Shown here: positions 15,251 through 20,384 of the stretch, in pieces
Layout: each line of letters starts with the position of its first letter
Numbering within the stretch: the stretch's first letter is position 1
Assembly: GCA_947584825.1 (NCBI GenBank)
Contig: CANPWR010000015.1
Coordinates: forward strand, 1-20,384
DNA from: an uncultured Clostridia bacterium
Lineage (GTDB): Bacteria; Bacillota; Clostridia; Oscillospirales; Ruminococcaceae
DNA length: 20,384 bases
Reading direction: 5' to 3'
Translations under genes and position numbers: made by a program
Notes under the pieces: generated by a model
Database searches by the model: none
What the model was told of the DNA's origin: nothing
The model's input: the letters and a program-made list of their open reading frames with translations, nothing else

Positions 15251-15538
15251 ACTTAATTTTCTTGTTTGATCAATTAACAAAAAAATATTTCCATAATAAA
15301 ATATTTTTTAATAAAAAGATAATTTTAACTAAATAGAAATATAAAAAGATATTATTATTGAATACTTTTGATTGGATAGGTCAAATACTTTACAAAAAAT
15401 AAAAATAATTAATCTGTAAAGGTAAAAACCAGTTTTGGAATAAAAAGTAAATAGCATTTGTGAAAAATGATAATTATAAAGCTTAAAAATTGTGCAGTAT
15501 GCACAAAAAAGTAATGATTTTTTTTACATGCGTAAGGC
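15251..15538. other. Very A+T-rich gap, no gene seen
   Basis: No coding frame or RNA gene is supported. The stretch is long runs of A and T, as often seen upstream of strong promoters (UP-element-like). The one clear structure is the dyad at 15490-15506. Confidence 0.5.
15490..15506. promoter_or_regulatory. Operator-like dyad upstream of a promoter
   Basis: TTGTGCA-GTA-TGCACAA is a perfect 7+7 inverted repeat with a three-base centre. It ends 32 bases before the -35 box at 15539, where an activator could bind. The regulator is not known. Confidence 0.4.
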
Positions 15539-15567
15539 TTGACTTTTGATAAGCAATACTATATACT
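15539..15567 (+). promoter_or_regulatory. Promoter of the long-leader small-peptide unit
   Basis: TTGACT (15539-15544), 17 bases, TATACT (15562-15567). The predicted start is near 15574. The next good ribosome binding site on this strand is not until 16113. Confidence 0.8.
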
Positions 15568-15573
15568 TGAGGT

Positions 15574-16128
15574 AGTGGAAAGGTTAGTACCAGATATTGT
15601 GTTTGGTATCGCAAATCCCGTAGAATTGGGATTTTGCAAGAAATAGATTTTATTTTATATTATTAAAAATAAAGAAAAAAATGTACAACAAAACGTAAAA
15701 ATACTCATTAAAAATTGCAGATTTTTGTTTATTTCTCGACTGTTTTCAACATTCTGTTGATGCAGATTTGTAAATCAGCAAAGAATTTATGATTTTTCTT
15801 GAGTGATCAACCAGACAGTTGAATCAAACTTGTTTGGTTATATTTTTACAGCTTAATAATGTTGCCAGAGTAGTGGTTGACTTTGATGGCATTTTTAAGA
15901 TAAGTTTTGAAAGATATGATTTCTTAAAATTGTTTTCTTTCAATGCCGGTTCCGGGTAAAAACTTTGGAGAGGGTTTTATACGGTTCATTTTCAGTTTGG
16001 GTCGGACTTGGCTTATGTTGTACTTTTTGGAGAGGATTGTTAAAGTCCGATTCCATAACTGGATGGATTCCCGCTATGGCAGTTTATTCGCATTTGTTTA
16101 TTGACTGTTTAAAAGGAGGTCATCGGTT
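15574..16128 (+). ncRNA. Long structured leader RNA (about 555 nt) before a 43-residue ORF
   Basis: No convincing gene is found between the promoter and the small ORF, but hairpins are dense. They are TACCA/TGGTA (15588-15608); GCAAATCCC/GGGATTTTGC (15611-15637); TCAACA/TGTTGA (15746-15760); and TGCAGATTTGTAAATCAGCA, one near-palindrome (15761-15780). AACCA..AGTT/AACT..TGGTT follows (15809-15839), and TCGGACTT pairs with AAGTCCGA (16002-16009, 16043-16050). Around 15863-15947 several pairings exclude each other. TTTGGAGAGG occurs twice (15964, 16026). It may be a large regulatory leader or a free ornate RNA. It has no tRNA-like, RNase P, tmRNA, T-box or c-di-GMP riboswitch signature that I can see. 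Confidence 0.4.
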
Positions 16129-16260
16129 ATGGCACATTTTTTTGATCAATTATCGAAAACTTTACACGAGGCAACTCAGGAGCTTCTTGATATGTTTGCA
16201 ATAAACATTGAAAGCAAAAATACTCAGGCTGGTTCTGATATTAGGGATACTGATGATTAA
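16129..16260 (+). CDS. Small acidic peptide (43 residues), family unknown
   Basis: The frame starts at ATG with the full consensus AAGGAGGT (16113-16120) eight bases upstream, one of the best ribosome binding sites in the window, and ends with TAA at 16258-16260. Residues about 3-24 (HFFDQLSKTLHEATQELLDMF) would make an amphipathic helix. The rest is polar, ending in an Asp-rich tail (SDIRDTDD). It has no cysteine and no signal peptide or membrane segment, so AgrD-like and most cysteine-bridged peptide types do not fit. A terminator follows at 16351. A TGAC/GTCA pair (16102-16105, 16119-16122) would place the ribosome binding site in a loop. The function is unknown. Confidence 0.65.
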   Translation: MAHFFDQLSKTLHEATQELLDMFAINIESKNTQAGSDIRDTDD

Positions 16261-16350
16261 TTGATTTTATGTTTTTATACGGTATTGCGTTATTTTCCTT
16301 ACCGTTAAGAAATGCCTTTAAGTTTTACATAACACATAACACACGAATTT

Positions 16351-16376
16351 AAGACAGGTTTTATCCTGTCTTTTAT
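16351..16376 (+). terminator. Rho-independent terminator of the long-leader unit
   Basis: AAGACAGG (16351-16358) pairs with CCTGTCTT (16365-16372) with a six-base loop, followed by TTATT. Between the ORF stop and this site lies only a small ACGGTA/TACCGT hairpin (16279-16305). Confidence 0.88.
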
Positions 16377-16507
16377 TCGTTTATGGGGAAAATTATGATT
16401 GTTTGATATAATATAACCGTTAATTAATATATGGACTTTACTTCAAATTATAAATTAATTGTCTGCTAATATGTTTCTTTAGAAGTTAATAAACAGTTTG
16501 TTATTAT

Positions 16508-16544
16508 AAAAAATCTGCACCTAGTAATTTACTAAATGCAGATT
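16508..16544 (-). terminator. Third reverse-strand terminator downstream of tRNA-Leu
   Basis: AATCTGCA (16512-16519) pairs with TGCAGATT (16537-16544), with TAGTA/TACTA inside. On the reverse strand a run of six T follows. No reverse-strand gene other than the tRNA is seen upstream of it. Confidence 0.8.
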
Positions 16545-16611
16545 AAATTCTTAATTAATGTTACGGATATTTGATTTAAATTTTTTTGTAATATAAGTGC
16601 GATTACAAATT

Positions 16612-16643
16612 AAAAAACCGTGTACAAAATAAGCACACGGTTT
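16612..16643 (-). terminator. Second reverse-strand terminator downstream of tRNA-Leu
   Basis: AAACCGTGT (16615-16623) pairs perfectly with ACACGGTTT (16635-16643); on the reverse strand TTTTTTAA follows. The 15 bases directly beside it (16644-16658) repeat those beside the first terminator. Confidence 0.85.
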
Positions 16644-16710
16644 AGATGTAACGTCAACTTATCATAAATACTTAGCAAAAAAGATGTAACTGCTAACGCG
16701 AGATATAAAC

Positions 16711-16742
16711 AAAAAATCCACGCACTAACTAATGCATGGATT
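16711..16742 (-). terminator. First terminator of tRNA-Leu
   Basis: AATCCA (16715-16720) pairs with TGGATT (16737-16742), extended by GCA/TGC after one mismatch; six T follow on the reverse strand. It starts 20 bases after the tRNA 3' end. Confidence 0.85.
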
Positions 16743-16762
16743 GGATGCAACGTCAACGTTGC

Positions 16763-16849
16763 TGGTGCAGCCGATGAGACTTGAACTCACACGATGTTAC
16801 CACCACTAGCCCCTCAAGCTAGCGCGTCTGCCTATTCCGCCACAGCTGC
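16763..16849 (-). tRNA. tRNA-Leu, anticodon GAG
   Basis: The reverse strand gives an 87-base tRNA with encoded CCA. The acceptor GCAGCTG pairs with CGGCTGC (one G-T pair). The anticodon stem CTAGC/GCTAG encloses TTGAGGG, with anticodon GAG reading CUU and CUC. The D arm carries the GGCGGAATAGGCAGACGCG pattern of leucine tRNAs, a long class II variable arm follows, and the T arm has TTCAAGT. A small GCAACG/CGTTGC hairpin lies directly after the CCA (16747-16762) and may guide 3' trimming. It stands alone between its own promoter and terminators. Confidence 0.97.
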
Positions 16850-16862
16850 AAATTTCTTAGCT

Positions 16863-16891
16863 ATTATACACTAATCAAATCAAGATGTCAA
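16863..16891 (-). promoter_or_regulatory. Perfect consensus promoter of tRNA-Leu
   Basis: On the reverse strand TTGACA (16886-16891), 17 bases, TATAAT (16863-16868): a full sigma-A consensus. Transcription would start only about seven bases before the mature tRNA. Confidence 0.93.
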
Positions 16892-16951
16892 TACTTATTT
16901 TGAATTTTCTTAAAAAATAAATTTTTATAGCCAAAATATATTCTGTCGTAC

Positions 16952-16980
16952 TTGCTTTTTCCATATAATAATGATATAAT
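16952..16980 (+). promoter_or_regulatory. Promoter of ruvC-ruvA
   Basis: TTGCTT (16952-16957), 17 bases, TATAAT (16975-16980) with an extended -10 (TGA). It leaves a leader of about 115 bases. I see no clear LexA (DinR-type GAAC-N4-GTTC) box over it. Confidence 0.8.
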
Positions 16981-17055
16981 AAATTACTAATATACTGAGA
17001 AGTATTGCTTATTTTAGATATTTGTTTTCTGTTTTTAATTAGAAAATAAATAATG

Positions 17056-17091
17056 ATAATGAACGTATTGTTTTTTACGATACGTTATTAT
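17056..17091 (+). promoter_or_regulatory. Strong hairpin just before the ruvC ribosome binding site
   Basis: ATAAT-(G)-AACGTATTG (17056-17070) pairs with CGATACGTT-ATTAT (17078-17091): 14 pairs with one bulged G and a loop of TTTTTTA. It ends two to three bases before AGAGG and has no trailing T run, so it is an mRNA leader structure rather than a terminator. Confidence 0.55.
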
Positions 17092-17102
17092 GCAGAGGTA
17101 TG

Positions 17103-17609
17103 ATGATTGATATGAGAATAATCGGTATTGATCCCGGGTATGCAATAGTTGGTTTTGGTGTACTTGATTATATCGGAAGTGATTTTCATGTTGTGAACTT
17201 TGGGGCAATAACCACTGAGGCTCACACTCCTTTTGATTTGAGACTTAAAACTATATACGATGATATGTGCGAAGTTTTAGATAAATATAAGCCTGATGAA
17301 ATGGGAATTGAAAAGCTGTTTTTCAATACCAATCAAAAGACAGTAATTGATGTTGCGCAGGCAAGGGGAGTAATACTTCTGTCGGCTATCGAACGAGGAA
17401 TAAAAATTTGTGAATATACGCCGCTTCAGGTAAAGCAGGCAGTGGTAGGCTACGGAAGGGCCGAGAAAAAACAGGTTCAGGAGCTTACACGTTCTATTTT
17501 AAAATTGAAGGAAGTACCAAAGCCGGATGATACTGCAGATGCCTTGGCTTTGGCTATTACACATGGACATTCGTCCAATTCTAATTTAATATACGGAGAT
17601 ATAATATGA
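17103..17609 (+). CDS. ruvC: Holliday junction endonuclease RuvC
   Basis: RuvC cuts Holliday junctions at symmetric sites and resolves recombination intermediates together with RuvAB. The RNase H-like fold carries the full acidic set. Numbered from the Met of MRIIGIDPG these are D7, E67 (MGIEKLFF), D140 and D143 (PDDTADALALA), matching D7, E66, D138 and D141 of E. coli. The length of about 165-170 residues is normal. Three starts are possible: 17100 (only one base from AGAGG), 17103 (four bases, chosen), and 17112 (MRIIGIDPG, the family's usual start but 13 bases away). Its stop overlaps the ruvA start by four bases (ATGA), so the two are coupled. A strong hairpin lies just upstream. Confidence 0.93.
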   Translation: MIDMRIIGIDPGYAIVGFGVLDYIGSDFHVVNFGAITTEAHTPFDLRLKTIYDDMCEVLDKYKPDEMGIEKLFFNTNQKTVIDVAQARGVILLSAIERGIKICEYTPLQVKQAVVGYGRAEKKQVQELTRSILKLKEVPKPDDTADALALAITHGHSSNSNLIYGDII

Positions 17610-18205
17610 TTTACAGCTTAAGAGGAAAACTTGTTTACTGCGGACAGGATGTTGCTGTCATAGAATGTTGTGGAGTAGGATATGCTTGTAATACGACACT
17701 GTCAACAATCAGTCAGATTCAGGGAACACAGGGCGATGTAACGCTTTACACTTCATTGGTGGTGCGTGAAGATGATGTATCATTATACGGTTTTGCAACC
17801 CTTGATGAACTTAATGCATTCAAGCTACTTATATCAGTGTCAGGAGTAGGGCCTAAAGCTGGACTTGCAATTCTATCGGTGTGTGATCCTCAGTCGTTTG
17901 CGCTTGCCGTTGCGTCTGGTGACTCTAAGATGTTTACTAAAGCAAAGGGCGTAGGACCAAAGGTTGCTCAGAGAATAGTTTTGGAGCTTAAAGATAAGGT
18001 TTCAAAGGAGTCAGCGCTTATGGGTGATAATAGTAATCTTGATTTATCTTCTGTAAGTACTGGGAATGCTTCAGAGGCTATTTCTGCACTTGTTGTTTTG
18101 GGATATTCTCAGTCAGATGCAGCAAGGGTAATTTCAGCGATTGAACCTGATACTCCTGTTGAGGATATGATCAAGCAGGCTCTGAAAGCCCTTGCAGCGA
18201 TGTAG
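17606..18205 (+). CDS. ruvA: Holliday junction DNA helicase subunit RuvA
   Basis: RuvA binds the four-way junction as a tetramer and loads the RuvB motor for branch migration. The 199 residues have the standard three domains. An N-terminal OB fold (about 1-63) starts MIYSLRGKLV. Two helix-hairpin-helix motifs follow (VSGVGPKAGLAIL near 77-89 and AKGVGPKVAQRIVLEL near 112-127). After a flexible linker, a C-terminal RuvB-binding three-helix domain occupies about 150-199 (SEAISALVVLGYS). The start overlaps the ruvC stop. ruvB, which usually follows, is not here; a zinc phospholipase-like gene comes next instead. Confidence 0.95.
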   Translation: MIYSLRGKLVYCGQDVAVIECCGVGYACNTTLSTISQIQGTQGDVTLYTSLVVREDDVSLYGFATLDELNAFKLLISVSGVGPKAGLAILSVCDPQSFALAVASGDSKMFTKAKGVGPKVAQRIVLELKDKVSKESALMGDNSNLDLSSVSTGNASEAISALVVLGYSQSDAARVISAIEPDTPVEDMIKQALKALAAM

Positions 18206-18236
18206 AGAATCATTAGTTTTTTAAGGAGGAAAATTT

Positions 18237-18938
18237 ATGCCTGGTGCAATTACGCATATTGCAATTGCCGATAAAATTATTGAACTTGTAGGAGATGAAA
18301 AGTTTAATAATATTCCGCTGTTTTATTGCGGAAGCATAGGACCTGACGCAATTTGTGCAAGAGCTGGTTTTTCCAGAGAAGATAAGAAAAAGACACATCT
18401 TAGAGATGGTATAAGGAACACAGATTTTTTAACAGATGAAAATCAAAAGCTATTTCATAACAGAGTAAGCAATTTTATAGATGAAAGAATTTTTGAAGGT
18501 AATAAATACAATGATTTTTTAAAGGGATATGTTGTTCATCTATTAAGCGATGAATTTTTTAGGAAAACTGTTAGGCTTGAATATATTAAGGCTATTAACG
18601 GTGATGGAAATACAGAACAGAGCAGAGATCTTTTTGATAACCTGCATAAAGATTTGGATAACATTGATTACCGTCTGGCAAGAGAGTATTCTTTTTCACG
18701 CAATGTAAGAGAGGCTCTCTATACCGAGTGGGGATATTCGGTAGACGGATTGCTGATACACGAGGAACTTTCGGGAAGTAAATGGTATATTTGCAATAAA
18801 TTTTTTGACAGTAAAAACGATGGGTTCAAATCACCAAAGTATATTACATACAGAAGAATTCTTGAATTTATTGAAGAAAGTGCAATGAACATTGTTGTTC
18901 AGCTTTCTGATGACAGGATGTATAAAAGTCTGTTTTAA
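18237..18938 (+). CDS. Zinc-dependent phospholipase C-like protein
   Basis: The 233-residue protein has the N-terminal pattern of the Zn-dependent phospholipase C family (Zn_dep_PLPC). Visible candidate metal ligands are H7 (ITHIAIA), D37 (GSIGPDA), H54 (THLRD), and H101 with D105 (GYVVHLLSDEFF). There is no signal peptide, so unlike the secreted clostridial alpha-toxin it is probably cytoplasmic. Members of this kind are common and uncharacterised in Clostridia, and a lipase function should not be assumed. AAGGAGGA (18223-18230) fixes the start. It lies 31 bases after ruvA without a terminator, so it is probably in that operon, and 49 bases before glmM. Confidence 0.72.
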   Translation: MPGAITHIAIADKIIELVGDEKFNNIPLFYCGSIGPDAICARAGFSREDKKKTHLRDGIRNTDFLTDENQKLFHNRVSNFIDERIFEGNKYNDFLKGYVVHLLSDEFFRKTVRLEYIKAINGDGNTEQSRDLFDNLHKDLDNIDYRLAREYSFSRNVREALYTEWGYSVDGLLIHEELSGSKWYICNKFFDSKNDGFKSPKYITYRRILEFIEESAMNIVVQLSDDRMYKSLF

Positions 18939-18987
18939 TTATGAAGTATGGAATATGTAAATTAAAAATATGAAGGAGATAAGAGAT

Positions 18988-20343
18988 ATGGGAAGATTGT
19001 TTGGAACTGACGGTGCTAGAGGAATAGCGATCACTGAACTTACCTGTGAAATGGCTATGCAGATAGGACGTGCGGCTGCCATTGTTCTGACTAAGAAAAA
19101 AAGGCACAAGGCTAAAATACTTATAGGTAAGGATACTAGAATATCAAGCGATGTTTTGGAATCGGCTCTTATAGCAGGTATCTGCTCTGTAGGAGCAGAC
19201 GCTCACAAGCTGGGAGTTATTCCTACGCCTGCTGTAGCGATGCTTGTAAACAAATACAATGCCGATGCGGGAGTTATGATCTCAGCATCTCATAACTCTG
19301 TTGAGTTCAACGGGATAAAGCTTTTTGCAGGAACAGGATTTAAGCTTGATGATAAGATTCAGGATGAAATTGAATCGCTTATTCTTGACACTCCTGAAAA
19401 GATTGAGATTCTAAACGGCACAAAAATCGGAAGAGTTTATGAAGAAAAGAATGCCGAATGGGATTATGTCAGATATATTATGAAGAGTGTTGACTGTGAT
19501 TTCAATGGCATCAAGGTTGCAATAGACTGTGCAAATGGCTCAGCATCATCCTGTGCGGTTAAGCTATTTCAGGGTTTAGGAGCAAGCTGTTATTTTATAA
19601 ACAACACTCCTGATGGAACAAACATCAACGACAACTGTGGTTCAACCCATATGGAAAGGCTTTGTCAGCATGTAGTGGACAATAAGTGTCATTTAGGTCT
19701 TGCTTTTGACGGAGACGCTGACAGATGCTTAGCTTGTGACGAAAAGGGAAATATCATAAACGGAGATAAGTTGTTAGCTGTATTTTCTAAATATATGAAG
19801 ACGCAGGGAACTCTTAATCACAACACTTGTGTCGTAACGGTTATGACAAATTTGGGATTTTTCAAGTATGCCAAAAATGAGAATATAATTGCTGCGACAA
19901 CAAATGTAGGTGACAGATATGTTTTAGAGGAAATGCAAAAGGGCGGCTATAATCTAGGTGGAGAACAGTCGGGACATATAATCTTTTTAGATAATGCTAA
20001 TACAGGCGACGGAGAACTTACAGGAGTTAAGTTATTAGAGGTTATGGTAAACACAGGTGCAAAAGCGTCTGAGCTTGCGTCTCTTATGGAGGAATATCCG
20101 CAGGTTTTAGAGAATGTTACTATTGATACAAAATATAAGGGAGTATGGTTTCAAGAGCCTGAAGTGAGCAGATTTATTGAGGATTACAAGGAGAAGCTCG
20201 GTGACGACGGAAGAATACTGGTTCGTGAATCAGGAACAGAGCCTCTTATTCGAGTTATGATAGAAGGCAAACATCTTGGTCTTATCACAGACTATGCAAA
20301 GACAATTGCTCACGCTTTGGAATTTAAGTTTGGAGTAAAATAA
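18988..20343 (+). CDS. glmM: Phosphoglucosamine mutase
   Basis: GlmM converts glucosamine-6-phosphate to glucosamine-1-phosphate on the way to UDP-GlcNAc for peptidoglycan. The 451 residues have the complete alpha-D-phosphohexomutase set. These are the N-terminal GRLFGTDGARG, the phosphoserine S101 in ISASHN, the metal-binding DGDADR (near 242), the sugar loop GGEQSGH, and the phosphate-binding RESGTEPLIRVM at the C terminus. The start is set at 18988, with AAGGAG (18973-18978) nine bases upstream. An ATG six codons earlier (18970) overlaps that site and would give an N terminus foreign to the family. Like its relatives it would need phosphorylation for activity. The gene continues the ruvC-ruvA direction, and another gene starts 24 bases on. 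Confidence 0.97.
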   Translation: MGRLFGTDGARGIAITELTCEMAMQIGRAAAIVLTKKKRHKAKILIGKDTRISSDVLESALIAGICSVGADAHKLGVIPTPAVAMLVNKYNADAGVMISASHNSVEFNGIKLFAGTGFKLDDKIQDEIESLILDTPEKIEILNGTKIGRVYEEKNAEWDYVRYIMKSVDCDFNGIKVAIDCANGSASSCAVKLFQGLGASCYFINNTPDGTNINDNCGSTHMERLCQHVVDNKCHLGLAFDGDADRCLACDEKGNIINGDKLLAVFSKYMKTQGTLNHNTCVVTVMTNLGFFKYAKNENIIAATTNVGDRYVLEEMQKGGYNLGGEQSGHIIFLDNANTGDGELTGVKLLEVMVNTGAKASELASLMEEYPQVLENVTIDTKYKGVWFQEPEVSRFIEDYKEKLGDDGRILVRESGTEPLIRVMIEGKHLGLITDYAKTIAHALEFKFGVK

Positions 20344-20367
20344 CCTTTTATTTTAAGGATTTTATAA

Positions 20368-20384
20368 ATGAGAGTAGCAGATAA
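20368..20384 (+). CDS. Start of the next gene (cut by the window end)
   Basis: An ATG at 20368 follows AAGGAT (20355-20360) with seven bases between, 24 bases after the glmM stop. Only MRVAD can be read. A SAM-dependent methyltransferase family of Clostridia often starts this way, but five residues are far too few to name it. Confidence 0.45.

Noticed and set aside
15265..15276. The 12-mer TTTGATCAATTA recurs at 16141-16152
   Set aside because: It is A+T-rich, built on the palindrome TTGATCAA, and the second copy is inside a coding frame; chance is sufficient.
15819..15959. A 46-codon frame in the leader with protein-like composition (VVVDFDGIFKISFERYDF)
   Set aside because: It has no usable start with a ribosome binding site and overlaps the densest hairpins. 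I keep it only as a possible trace of an old gene.
16001..16082. Partial resemblance to the ZTP (pfl) riboswitch: GGGTCGGACTTGGC and CCGCTATGGCA
   Set aside because: Only fragments match my memory of the consensus, the core spacing is wrong, and no purine or folate gene follows.
15965..16204. A 79-codon forward frame starting at TTG, hydrophobic and with cysteines
   Set aside because: The TTG has no ribosome binding site, and the frame runs through the strong site and 76 bases into the 43-residue ORF, which has much better signals. It is probably a chance frame in the leader; a decayed gene cannot be fully excluded.
16351..16500. A TGATATAAT box near 16400 as a further forward promoter
   Set aside because: There is no acceptable -35 at 16-18 bases and no gene follows before the reverse-strand tRNA.
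15251..16762. CRISPR array, insertion sequence or prophage attachment site beside the tRNA gene
   Set aside because: There are no regularly spaced direct repeats, no transposase or integrase frames, and no repeated tRNA 3' end that would mark an att site.

Overview
The window looks like chromosome of a low-GC Gram-positive anaerobe of class Clostridia, most likely a Ruminococcus-like member of the Oscillospirales. The reasons are A+T-rich intergenic DNA with near-consensus sigma-A promoters, strong AGGAGG-type ribosome binding sites, RNase M5 (5S rRNA maturation in low-GC Gram-positives), the lon-engB pair, and a lysine-rich Fn3 domain of the kind found in clostridial surface proteins. The placement is inferred from family knowledge, not from a database search. 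Several promoters (nfeD, the Fn3 protein, lon, ruvC) share a 17-bp spacer and an extended -10 of the form TGATAWAAT.

Layout. 1-3.9 kb (+): end of an unidentified gene, holA, rnmV, pyrB (aspartate transcarbamoylase carrying a PyrI-type zinc domain at its C terminus), and a membrane-anchored N-acetylmuramoyl-L-alanine amidase. A possibly structured RNA and a two-way terminator follow. 4.1-7.6 kb (-): SPFH/slipin and NfeD as a membrane pair, a CPBP-family membrane protease, and metF. 7.7-9.3 kb (+): an exported protein with two copies of a PrcB-like module and an Fn3 domain, between a perfect consensus promoter and a terminator. 9.5-12.7 kb (+): lon and engB, with a possible six-codon leader ORF before the TTG start of engB. 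12.9-14.7 kb (-): asnB.

14.75-17.1 kb is the accessory part. It holds a 53-residue single-pass membrane peptide gene with its own promoter and terminator. Next comes a transcription unit with a strong promoter, a leader of about 555 nt rich in hairpins and competing pairings, a 43-residue acidic ORF with a full-consensus ribosome binding site, and a terminator. This is the best candidate for something undescribed. On the minus strand lies tRNA-Leu(GAG) with a perfect promoter, followed by three tandem terminators; two of these share a duplicated trailer, suggesting a lost second tRNA.

17.1-20.4 kb (+): ruvC-ruvA (Holliday-junction processing, no ruvB in view), a zinc-dependent phospholipase C-like protein, glmM (cell-wall precursor synthesis), and the first codons of another gene. 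Most of the window is therefore housekeeping: replication and recombination, RNA maturation, protein quality control, ribosome assembly, and pyrimidine, asparagine, folate and wall metabolism.
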